Shown here piece by piece: positions 1 to 5,299 of a stretch of 11,967 nucleotides of DNA. Made by a program: the position numbers and the translations under genes. The stretch's first letter is position 1. Each line of letters starts with the position of its first letter. This stretch comes from an uncultured Campylobacter sp. GTDB taxonomy: Bacteria; Campylobacterota; Campylobacteria; Campylobacterales; Campylobacteraceae. Location of the stretch: positions 1-11,967 of the forward strand of contig NZ_CALHGM010000042.1 in assembly GCF_938030145.1 (NCBI RefSeq), written 5' to 3'. Under the pieces are notes generated by a model. It was not told the DNA's origin and searched no databases. It saw only the letters and a list, made by a program, of their open reading frames with translations.

Positions 1-510
1 GGCGGACGAGAGCTGAAACATGTGCATAAAAAAGGCATTAGCCTAGATGGTGTGAGGTTTTACAGCGTGGAGATGTACGGGCTTGAGCGCGTATGGGTCA
101 GCAAAAACGTCAATAATATAAATGAGTGCTTTTTATGGAGCGAGGATAACAAATTTATCGGCGTTGCCTCTACGCTTGATTTGGATGAGGGAGTAAGCGC
201 CGAGGAGGCTAAAAGCGCGCAAAAGCTATTTAATAAGCGCTTAAAAGAGACTAAAAAGCAGATGGACGCTGCATCGATCGCACATCGGGCGGATTTCGAG
301 CAGATAGTGCGCATAGTAGAAGCAAAGCCTGCCGCAATGCCTAAGCCGCAAGCGGCGAATAACGAAAGCAGGCTAATAGATGCTGCGCTAAAAGGAGCTA
401 AAAGTTTGAACTCTAACGCAGCTTTGAGCGATGAAATTTTAAGTGCGCAAGCTGCGCAGCGCAAGATAGAGCGAAAGATAAAGAGCTTTGAGGAAGTAGT
501 CTGCGGATAA
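1..510 (+). CDS. MuA-like transposase, C-terminal part (5'-truncated by window)
   Basis: The reading frame is open from base 1, so this is the last 169 residues of a gene that begins outside the window. The visible protein starts with a small beta-rich segment (GISLDGVRFYS, then YGLERVWV, ending in KFIGVA) of the kind found in the beta-barrel that follows the DDE catalytic core of Mu-family transposases. A lysine- and alanine-rich helical tail follows; in Mu the equivalent tail contacts MuB and the ClpX unfoldase. The catalytic aspartates and glutamate would lie upstream and cannot be checked. A MuB-like ATPase follows 60 nt downstream, the standard A-B order of transposable phages. A GTG at 22 is in frame but is only an internal codon. 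The family call rests on pattern and on this neighbour. Confidence 0.87.
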   Translation, partial: GGRELKHVHKKGISLDGVRFYSVEMYGLERVWVSKNVNNINECFLWSEDNKFIGVASTLDLDEGVSAEEAKSAQKLFNKRLKETKKQMDAASIAHRADFEQIVRIVEAKPAAMPKPQAANNESRLIDAALKGAKSLNSNAALSDEILSAQAAQRKIERKIKSFEEVVCG

Positions 511-570
511 GGTACTTTTAAAGGGCATAAAATGTCTTTTAAAAGCCCCTTTATGGGCAAAGGAGAAAAT

Positions 571-1437
571 ATGCAAGAGATTATATCTAAGCTAAACGAA
601 TTCTTAGAGGGCGGAAGCGTGAGTATGAGTGCGCTTGCGCGGGCTTTGGGCATTAGCCCGGGAGCGATCAGTCAATTTCGAGCGGGCAAATACAAGGGCG
701 ATAATGCGGCGATCGCAGCCAAGATAGGCGCCTATATCGATGCGAGCGCCAAAAAAGCAAAAGAGTTTGCCACCTCGCCCGCGCGAGATGAAATTTTTAA
801 CTCACGGGACTACAAGATGGCGAATTTCGTCATCTCCGAAGCCGTAGGCGAGCGCGAGATAGCTTTGCTTTACGGCACGGCTGGTAGCGGCAAGAGCACG
901 ATACTACGCGACTTTGCCGCCAAAAATCCCAACGCGGTGCTAATTGAAGCTACTTGCCACACCAACGCTAACGCTCTGCTCGGCGAGCTATGCGAGGCGC
1001 TAAGGCTGGAAGCCGCAGGCAGCGCGAATGCCAAATTAAAAGCTATATCAAGCTTCTTAAAAACCGCCGATAAGGTGCTGCTAATCGACGAAGCCGAGCA
1101 TCTGCCGCTCAGGGCGCTTGAGGATCTACGCAGAATTTACGATTTTTCGAGTACGCCACTAATTCTAGCAGGCACGGAGATTTTGCTAAAGAATTTAGTG
1201 GGGCGCAATAAGGAGCTTAGGCAGCTATATAGCCGCATTTGCGGCAAATGGGCTATGCAGGGGCTCAGCAAAGAGGAGAGCGATGCCTTTTACGGCACGG
1301 GGATCTTCGCTCACGCCAAAGGCAACTTCCGCGCGTCCGAAAAGTTGCACAAAAAGTCGGTCCGCCTAGCGGCTCTTAACGGCTGCGCCGTGGGCGAGGA
1401 GATCATAGCCCAAGCCTGCGGCATGGTAATTTTATAA
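571..1437 (+). CDS. MuB-like AAA+ ATPase, transposition target-DNA activator
   Basis: 288 residues. In Mu, MuB is an ATP-dependent DNA-binding protein that polymerises on target DNA, delivers it to MuA and gives target immunity. Here an N-terminal helix-turn-helix region (about residues 15-45, containing ALARALGISPGAISQFRAGK) is followed by an AAA+ domain. Its Walker A is GTAGSGKST at residues 102-110 and its Walker B is VLLIDEAEH from residue 169. A later LILAGTE is a likely sensor strand. The start at 571 is preferred over an in-frame ATG at 532, because a strong AAAGGAG lies just before 571 and nothing comparable lies before 532. Length and layout match MuB homologues (about 290-310 residues). 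No damage is visible. Confidence 0.92.
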   Translation: MQEIISKLNEFLEGGSVSMSALARALGISPGAISQFRAGKYKGDNAAIAAKIGAYIDASAKKAKEFATSPARDEIFNSRDYKMANFVISEAVGEREIALLYGTAGSGKSTILRDFAAKNPNAVLIEATCHTNANALLGELCEALRLEAAGSANAKLKAISSFLKTADKVLLIDEAEHLPLRALEDLRRIYDFSSTPLILAGTEILLKNLVGRNKELRQLYSRICGKWAMQGLSKEESDAFYGTGIFAHAKGNFRASEKLHKKSVRLAALNGCAVGEEIIAQACGMVIL

Positions 1438-1450
1438 GGAGGAATAAGAG

Positions 1451-1633
1451 ATGAAAGCGTATAAGGGTATGAAAATGAGCGATCTAAAGGCTTGCAAAGA
1501 TGAGATCATAATCGCGCACTCATTCATTCTATTTCGCACCCCGCGAGGTTGGATCTCAAAGAGGAGAAAGCGCGAGAGCATAGTGGTGCCGATCCCGCAC
1601 TTCCGTCGCGGATTCGGAACAATCTGGAGCTAA
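1451..1633 (+). CDS. small ORF after muB, unknown; possibly frameshifted
   Basis: 60 codons. The start has one of the best ribosome binding sites in the window (AAGGAGGA, then ATG), 13 nt after the muB stop, so translation probably does begin here. The first ~20 residues (MKAYKGMKMSDLKACKDEII) look like ordinary protein. The rest is rich in R, W, F and I and reads like an out-of-frame translation. A second frame across 1504-1641 is open and looks more protein-like at its end (KEEKAREHSGADPALPSRIR, stop 1639-1641). The two halves could be one gene broken by an indel near 1500-1510, or a short gene that really ends at 1633. I recognise no family. The position, directly after muB, is where small early accessory genes lie in transposable phages. 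Confidence 0.4.
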   Translation: MKAYKGMKMSDLKACKDEIIIAHSFILFRTPRGWISKRRKRESIVVPIPHFRRGFGTIWS

Positions 1634-1649
1634 GGCTTTGATTTTAAAT

Positions 1650-1668
1650 GGCGCCCCACGCGGGCGTC
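1650..1668 (+). other. short GC-rich hairpin before the nrdD-like gene
   Basis: GGCGCCC (1650-1656) can pair with GGGCGTC (1662-1668) across a 5-nt loop, with one G-T wobble. It lies 30 nt before the start of the next gene and is followed by an AT-rich stretch that holds its ribosome binding site. It could slow or attenuate transcription or protect an mRNA end. There is no clean T-tract, so I do not call it a terminator. Confidence 0.3.
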
Positions 1669-1697
1669 TTATAAAGTTAAATTTAAAAGGAGTGGAT

Positions 1698-1862
1698 ATG
1701 AAATTTCCTAAAGAGTTTGAAGCAAAACGCACCAAGTGCATAGTATACACCCGTGTGATGGGCTACTTGCGCCCGGTAGAAAGCTTCAATATTGGTAAAG
1801 TGGGCGAGCACAAAGAACGTGTGCTGTTTGAAGAGAAAAAAGATGAGAGCCACACTAAGTAG
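1698..1862 (+). CDS. solo NrdD C-terminal (glycyl radical segment)-like small protein
   Basis: 54 residues, far shorter than full NrdD (about 600-700). The core, C14-IVYTRVMGYLRPV-ESFN-IGK followed by E and R, matches the end of anaerobic class III ribonucleotide reductase. In that enzyme a glycine in an R-V-x-G-Y context carries the radical installed by the activase NrdG; the equivalent here would be G22. The usual CxxC zinc pairs are absent and only one cysteine precedes the motif. Short proteins of this type are, as I recall, annotated as 'anaerobic ribonucleoside-triphosphate reductase' in anaerobes. The role is inferred: it could supply a spare radical domain to a host NrdD, as YfiD/GrcA does for pyruvate formate-lyase, or it may have another function. 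The start at 1698 has GGAG five nt upstream; an in-frame ATG at 1638 lacks a site. Confidence 0.72.
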   Translation: MKFPKEFEAKRTKCIVYTRVMGYLRPVESFNIGKVGEHKERVLFEEKKDESHTK

Positions 1863-1928
1863 GCGCGAAAGCGCAAGAGAACCGCTGAAAGCGCCTGCGA
1901 TAGCAGGCAGTAACTTTAGGTGGGTGCA

Positions 1929-1997
1929 GGGAGCGTAGCTCCCGCTCGCAGGGCGGGCTTAGCTCGCCTGAGAAGTTAAAACAAAAGGAAGTGTGAA
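1929..1997 (+). promoter_or_regulatory. structured leader before the sigma-4-like gene, containing repeat copy 1
   Basis: The 135-nt gap after 1862 is full of small hairpins: AGGCGC (1861-1866) with GCGCCT (1891-1896), GCCTGC/GCAGGC (1893-1908), and GGGAGC-GTA-GCTCCC (1929-1943). From 1941 to 1967 there is a 27-bp sequence that recurs exactly at 11682-11708, containing CCCGC-(7 nt)-GCGGG as a possible stem. After the repeat, 30 nt of AT-rich sequence with AAAAGGAA leads to the ATG at 1998. No convincing promoter is visible. A translational control element or a recombination joint are both possible. Confidence 0.5.
1941..1967 (+). repeat. 27-bp direct repeat, copy 1 (copy 2 at 11682-11708)
   Basis: Identical over 27 bases to 11682-11708, in the same orientation. 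Both copies end exactly 30 nt before an ATG and share a similar AT-rich tract with a ribosome binding site. The core can form a stem CCCGC/GCGGG. The word GCTCGC occurs twice within it. Confidence 0.85.
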
Positions 1998-2279
1998 ATG
2001 CAAAGGATTCAGGGCTACCGCACGGATAAGGTATGCGCCGAGCGGGTGAGGATGCTAAAGGGCGATGCGGATGTAGCTTACCGCGAGCTTGCGGCGATGC
2101 TAGGCATCAGCGTCGAGCGCGTCGCGATGATAGAGCGCACGGCGCTTGCGAAGCTTAGGCACCCGAAAAACCGCAAGAAGTGGATGGAGATATTTGAAAC
2201 CATCGCAGAGCTTGAGCGCTGCGAAGCTCAAAGGCTCGGTAGCGGCTGGGGCCTGAAAGGAACGATCAATGAAGCTTAA
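1998..2279 (+). CDS. free-standing sigma-70 region 4-like helix-turn-helix protein
   Basis: 93 residues. Residues 29-56 (RELAAMLGISVERVAMIERT, then ALAKLRHP) closely follow the sigma-70 region 4.2 pattern, in which a helix-turn-helix recognises the -35 element and touches the RNA polymerase beta flap. No regions 1-3 are present, so this is not a complete sigma factor. Upstream there is a basic N-terminus, downstream a charged tail (NRKKWMEIFETIAELERCE). It likely binds DNA and may regulate phage transcription, for example as a functional replacement for the Mor/C middle and late activators of Mu, neither of which I see in this window. It is the first gene after the structured leader and overlaps the next gene by 11 nt, implying coupled translation. 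Confidence 0.75.
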   Translation: MQRIQGYRTDKVCAERVRMLKGDADVAYRELAAMLGISVERVAMIERTALAKLRHPKNRKKWMEIFETIAELERCEAQRLGSGWGLKGTINEA

Positions 2280-2577
2280 AGACCTGATAAATTTGCCCGC
2301 CGATAGCTATAGCGCAAACGCATTGCGCGAGCTGCACGCAAAGATGAGCGCCGCCGTGCCTGCTATGGTAAGCGTAGGTCTGCGATCCGTGCGTCGCGAC
2401 GAGGTAAAGGGCGGGCAGCTCGTAAAGGGCTGGGCATTTTATGTGAGCTTTTTCTATGGCTCTAAAAAGCCCTGCACGGAAATTGCGAGGTTCGGCAGGC
2501 TTCATATCTGCGCCGATGAAACGATGGCGGCAGATCCGTATATTGAGAAAATTTTAAGATATCTAAGAGAGGCGTAG
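2269..2577 (+). CDS. hypothetical protein, early block
   Basis: 102 residues, no family recognised. It starts inside the end of the sigma-4-like gene (11-nt overlap, AAAGGAACGATCA before the ATG). The N-terminal third is helical (MKLKDLINLPADSYSANALR), followed by a basic strand-like region and WAFYVSFFYGSKKPC. There is no signal peptide or obvious membrane segment. Two cysteines (in KKPCTE and HICADE) are too far apart for an evident metal site. Codon use matches the neighbours, which supports a real gene. Co-translation with the sigma-4-like protein suggests they are expressed together, but the function is unknown. Confidence 0.7.
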   Translation: MKLKDLINLPADSYSANALRELHAKMSAAVPAMVSVGLRSVRRDEVKGGQLVKGWAFYVSFFYGSKKPCTEIARFGRLHICADETMAADPYIEKILRYLREA

Positions 2578-2647
2578 CTTTTATCGGGCTCTTTTTGCAA
2601 GACATAAGCGCTAAAGCTTAAATTTTAAAACAAAGGAGCAAAAGATA

Positions 2648-2998
2648 ATGGACAAACGAACGGCAAGGCTGGTATTTGTAAGCTCGCCGTATGCAAGCAT
2701 CCCGTGCAAGCATGATCGAGATCGCGACTACTACGCCCGCAAGCTTGCCGAGCAAGCCTGCGCCATCGTGCGCGCCAACGGCTACGAGCCTATATCGCCC
2801 GTGCTTGCATGGATGGGGGTGTATAGCGAGCTGGAGCGAGATCGCATAATGAAAAACTGCGAGGAGCTCCTCTCGGTATGCAGCTACTACTACTTTTTTG
2901 CCTGCGAAGGCAGCGAAAATAGCAAGGGCATGGCATACGAGCGAGAGCTTGCAAGGCAGTTCGGCGTGAGGGAGCTGAAATTTAGTCTTTTCGAGTGA
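2648..2998 (+). CDS. nucleoside 2-deoxyribosyltransferase-like (DUF4406/DUF7768-type) protein
   Basis: 116 residues. The N-terminal strand and loop VFVSSPYAS (residues 9-17), the middle GYEPISPVLAW (45-55), CEELLSVC near residue 71, and the C-terminal SKGMAYERELA (92-102) follow the order seen in small phage members of the nucleoside 2-deoxyribosyltransferase superfamily. The SxGMxxE signature provides the glutamate that acts as nucleophile in true transferases (E98 here). The usual CD before the following strand reads CS (VCSYYYF), so one polar catalytic or binding position may differ. Known enzymes swap bases on deoxyribose; many phage members have no proven activity. The ribosome binding site AAAGGAG lies before 2648. 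Together with the NrdD-like peptide it suggests interest in nucleotide supply or modification. Confidence 0.65.
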   Translation: MDKRTARLVFVSSPYASIPCKHDRDRDYYARKLAEQACAIVRANGYEPISPVLAWMGVYSELERDRIMKNCEELLSVCSYYYFFACEGSENSKGMAYERELARQFGVRELKFSLFE

Positions 2999-3025
2999 AT
3001 TTGGGGGATTAAGGTGAATTCAAAT

Positions 3026-3112
3026 CGTGCCGCAATTCTCGGGGGACAAGAAGGGAGCTACTTGCGAGGCGCCCCCTTCTTATCCCCCAAACCCCCAATT
3101 AACCCCGGCACG
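3026..3112. repeat. 87-bp imperfect inverted repeat at the early/late boundary
   Basis: Two nested arms: the outer CGTGCCG (3026-3032) pairs perfectly with CGGCACG (3106-3112). The inner GGGGGACAAGAAGGG (3041-3055) pairs with 3074-3088 at 14 of 15 positions. The one mismatch is C-A on the + strand transcript but would be a U-G wobble in a minus-strand transcript, leaving a fully paired 15-bp stem there. The inner loop is 18 nt. No T-tract follows on either strand, so a simple intrinsic terminator is unlikely. It could be an RNA-processing or regulatory structure, a protein-binding cruciform or a decayed small mobile element. Confidence 0.6.
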
Positions 3113-3117
3113 CTCAA

Positions 3118-3176
3118 GGTGCGAGCCTGCGGCTCGAGTTATTGCGCTGCGCGCGACGAATTGCTCCGCTCGCCTA
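3118..3176. other. cluster of short GC-rich hairpins
   Basis: CGAGCC-TGC-GGCTCG (3122-3136) is a perfect 6-bp hairpin with a 3-nt loop. It is followed by TTGCGC-TGC-GCGCGA (one mismatch) and by GCTCGC (3168-3173), which can pair back to GCGAGC (3121-3126). With the adjacent 87-bp inverted repeat this makes most of the 315-nt gap between the early block and the protease gene structured. A frame open across 3027-3242 looks non-coding. The remaining 3177-3270 is AT-rich with nothing clear in it. Confidence 0.45.
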
Positions 3177-3261
3177 AAGCGGGTTAACACTTATATTTTT
3201 ATCTCGCATTTTAGCTCGAAATTTTTTCCATTTCACTCTTGATAGCCCCTAAATAGAGTGA

Positions 3262-3286
3262 TTTTAACGGCGTTTATCCGTATAAT
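3262..3286 (+). promoter_or_regulatory. probable late-operon promoter
   Basis: A perfect TATAAT (3281-3286) sits 27 nt before the protease start, which would give a leader of about 20 nt containing GGAGG (3305-3309). A T-rich stretch (TTTTAA near 3262-3267, GTTTAT just upstream of the box) precedes it. As in Campylobacter sigma-70 promoters, there is no recognisable -35. It is the only good -10 box on the + strand at a module boundary here and would drive head, lysis and tail genes. Control by the sigma-4-like protein is possible but speculative. Confidence 0.5.
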
Positions 3287-3313
3287 ACCGCCAAATTTCG
3301 AGACGGAGGCAGT

Positions 3314-4075
3314 ATGAGACAAGGCATAAATAGCGTTTTAGAGCTAAATTTTAAGCAGGACGAAAAGGTAAAGGTTTCGCCAGTCGGCGAAGTGATAGGT
3401 CTTGACGGGCGCGCGTTTCGGATTGACGGCGCCGCACTGATAGCCTCCATAGAAAAAAACGCCCTTGATATCGCCCTTGATGAAAACCACAGCTTTGGCG
3501 CGGCTTTAGGGTGGTTTGATAAGGATAGTTTCGAGCTTAGAGATGGCGGGATTTACGCTAGCCTAAGCCTAAATAAAACGGGTGAGGAGCTTATCGGCTC
3601 GCGGGCGTATCGATACCTAAGCCCCGTTTTTGATATGGGAGAGAATAGACGGGTGATCGGGCTTGATAGCGTAGGGCTCGTAAATCGCCCAAATTTGCTA
3701 AATAATGCAATCAACTCAAAAGGAGAGGAAGAGATGGATAAAGAAATTTCGGAGCTTTCGGCAAAAATAGACGCCCTAGGCAAGCAAATAGAGGAGCTTA
3801 GCGCAAATTTTGCCGCTAGCAACAAAGCAGAGGCTGTAAACACAAAGCAAGACGATGCCGCAGAAAGCGAAGCGAATGCAAAAGAAAGTAACGCAATGGT
3901 GGAAAAGATTGCGGCGCTAGACGGACAGGTGCAAAAGCTTAGCTCCCTTTTGGGCGCGTTTTTCGGCAAAAAGGAGCTTCAAAAAAATAGCGCGTCCTCC
4001 TTGAGCGACGAGCAGAAAAAGGTGGCCTCTCTTTTAGGGCTTAGCGAAGAGGAATATGCAAGGGGGATTAAATAA
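3314..4075 (+). CDS. Mu gpI-like head maturation protease with C-terminal scaffold
   Basis: 253 residues. The first ~135 residues resemble phage I-like prohead proteases: a GWF (66-68), a strand GGIYASLSLNKTGEELI, RYLSPVF (100-106) and SVGLVNRPNLL (119-129), the last corresponding to the family's 'svaLtn.P' segment. The remainder (about 141-253) is charged, helical and coiled-coil-like (MDKEISELSAKIDALGKQIE and on), as expected for a scaffold. In Mu the protease gene I contains the scaffold Z as an in-frame nested product, and the same arrangement is seen here. It is the first gene after the probable late promoter. Its TAA overlaps the capsid start by one base. Usual partners upstream (terminase, portal, MuF) are absent. 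Confidence 0.86.
   Translation: MRQGINSVLELNFKQDEKVKVSPVGEVIGLDGRAFRIDGAALIASIEKNALDIALDENHSFGAALGWFDKDSFELRDGGIYASLSLNKTGEELIGSRAYRYLSPVFDMGENRRVIGLDSVGLVNRPNLLNNAINSKGEEEMDKEISELSAKIDALGKQIEELSANFAASNKAEAVNTKQDDAAESEANAKESNAMVEKIAALDGQVQKLSSLLGAFFGKKELQKNSASSLSDEQKKVASLLGLSEEEYARGIK
3734..4075 (+). CDS. nested in-frame scaffold protein (Mu gpZ / lambda Nu3-like)
   Basis: An internal ATG at codon 141 of the protease gene is preceded by AAAGGAG (3719-3725) with an 8-nt spacing, one of the strongest ribosome binding sites in the late region. Translation from it gives 113 residues made only of the helical, coiled-coil tail: an N-terminal heptad-like helix, a low-complexity acidic linker, a second helix, and a C-terminal hydrophobic/charged end (LSDEQKKVASLLGLSEEEY). 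This matches the Mu I/Z and lambda C/Nu3 plan, in which free scaffold guides capsid assembly and is then digested by the protease fused to the same scaffold. The site is seen; the function is inferred from those systems. Confidence 0.75.
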   Translation: MDKEISELSAKIDALGKQIEELSANFAASNKAEAVNTKQDDAAESEANAKESNAMVEKIAALDGQVQKLSSLLGAFFGKKELQKNSASSLSDEQKKVASLLGLSEEEYARGIK

Positions 4076-4938
4076 TGGCAAATTTTGAAGAGACATCGAT
4101 CGGCTTTAAGGCGGTCTTTCAAAAGACCTTCAACGATACCAAAAGCGAGGCGGATGTTCTTGCTATGCGCATAGACAGCAACGATCTAAGCGAGAAATAT
4201 GTTTGGCTAGGTAACTTTCCGATGATGAAAGAGTGGGTCGGCGATAGAGATATCAAAAAGTTCAAGGATTATGGCTATGCGCTAGAAAATCAGCCTTTCG
4301 AAGCTAGCGTTACGGTGCCAAATACTCATCTTGAATATGACAAAGTCGGGCTCTATAAACCTGCGATCGAACAGATGGCGTTCAATGCGAAAAAATTTGG
4401 CGGCGCGCTAGTGGCGAAAATTCTAGCCAACGCGGCCGACTCCACAAAGGGCAAATGCTACGACGGCAAGGCGTTTTTTGCCGCCGACCATGCATCTGGT
4501 AGTGATACCTATGCAAATAGCGGCACCGGCGCGCTGGATACGGCGCATCTTTTAGCTGCGGAGGCCTATATGATCAGCATCAAAGGCGACACCGGGCAAG
4601 CCCTGGGCGTAAGTCCGACGCATCTAATCTGCGGTCCTAAAAACCTTGCCGCGGCGATTACTGCGGTAAATAAGGAGCATTTAACCGCAGGCGAAACAAA
4701 CCCTACTTTCAAGCGCTACAGCTTGCTCGTTTTGCCAGAGATCGCGGGCACCGAGTGGTATTTGATGGATCTAGGCAAACCGGTGCGCCCTTTCGTGCTT
4801 CAAGTTGCGAAAGATGGCGTCTTTGAGAGCAGCGACGACCATAAATTTATGAAAGACGCTGCACTATTTGGCTGCAAAAGCTTTATGAATGCAGGATACG
4901 CGTTATGGCAACTTGCCTATATGTCCACGGGAAAATAA
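4075..4938 (+). CDS. major capsid protein, Mu gpT-like
   Basis: 287 residues. The segment YVWLGNFPMMKEWVGDRDIK (42-61), then LENQPFEASVTVPNTHLEYD (70-89), and CYDGKAFFAADHASG (128-142) follows the conserved body of the Mu-like major head subunit family, including the usual YDG-x-x-FF-x-x-DH motif. It follows the protease/scaffold gene directly and overlaps it by one base (TAATG), so it is translationally coupled. AGGGGGAT supplies the binding site. Length is close to the family norm (about 300) and no disruption is visible. The protein forms the icosahedral shell. Confidence 0.93.
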   Translation: MANFEETSIGFKAVFQKTFNDTKSEADVLAMRIDSNDLSEKYVWLGNFPMMKEWVGDRDIKKFKDYGYALENQPFEASVTVPNTHLEYDKVGLYKPAIEQMAFNAKKFGGALVAKILANAADSTKGKCYDGKAFFAADHASGSDTYANSGTGALDTAHLLAAEAYMISIKGDTGQALGVSPTHLICGPKNLAAAITAVNKEHLTAGETNPTFKRYSLLVLPEIAGTEWYLMDLGKPVRPFVLQVAKDGVFESSDDHKFMKDAALFGCKSFMNAGYALWQLAYMSTGK

Positions 4939-4978
4939 GGAGATAAGATGCATTATTGTGCGGAGGATTTTTTAGAAG

Positions 4979-5284
4979 ATGGACGAGGAATTTCTAAGCA
5001 GAGCGAGACAGAGTCTATTCAACAAGGCGGAAGTGAGCGAAGCTCTAGCGAAGCGAGCGATGGAGGAAGCCAGGGCACTGAGCAAGAAAAAGGCGATTCC
5101 GAAACCCTCGCTAATGGATCTGGCGATGTTTCGACTGAAGCTACTACTGAAAATAGAGCCGACGCAGCTGGATCAGATACTGGCAAACGAAGCCCTAAGA
5201 GAAGCGGCAGCAATAAAAAATGACGACGGCAGTGGCGGGATAATCAAGAGCGGGCAGCGCAAAAGCGAGCTGAATCAAATTTAG
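4979..5284 (+). CDS. hypothetical protein in head-tail connector position
   Basis: 101 residues, no family recognised. It is helical and charged (MDEEFLSRARQSLFNKAEVS at the N-terminus; a leucine-rich middle MDLAMFRLKLLLKIEP). Codons look like the neighbours, with many CTA, CTG, ATA and GCG. The start is less certain: a TAG lies just upstream in frame, so 4979 is the earliest ATG, and the nearest GGAGG (4962-4966) is 12 nt away. A competing ORF in another frame (4948-5223) has the better binding site but reads like a shadow, rich in S, G, E and T. Between capsid and tail tube one expects head-completion or connector genes, so that role is inferred from place only. Confidence 0.65.
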   Translation: MDEEFLSRARQSLFNKAEVSEALAKRAMEEARALSKKKAIPKPSLMDLAMFRLKLLLKIEPTQLDQILANEALREAAAIKNDDGSGGIIKSGQRKSELNQI

Positions 5285-5299
5285 AACAAAGGAGAAAAT

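Noticed and set aside
60..653. Minus-strand frame of 197 codons opposite muA and muB start
   Set aside because: Leucine/serine-rich shadow of two recognised + strand genes.
3027..3242. + strand frame of 71 codons in the gap before the protease gene
   Set aside because: GTG start without binding site, proline/arginine-rich content, and it runs across inverted repeats; read as non-coding boundary DNA.
3553..3969. Minus-strand frame of 138 codons opposite the protease/scaffold gene
   Set aside because: Shadow frame, serine/leucine-rich, with no binding site.
4948..5223. S/G/E/T-rich frame after the capsid gene, taken as the gene
   Set aside because: Despite its good ribosome binding site, the content looks like an out-of-frame reading of the helical protein at 4979-5284; kept only as a finding.
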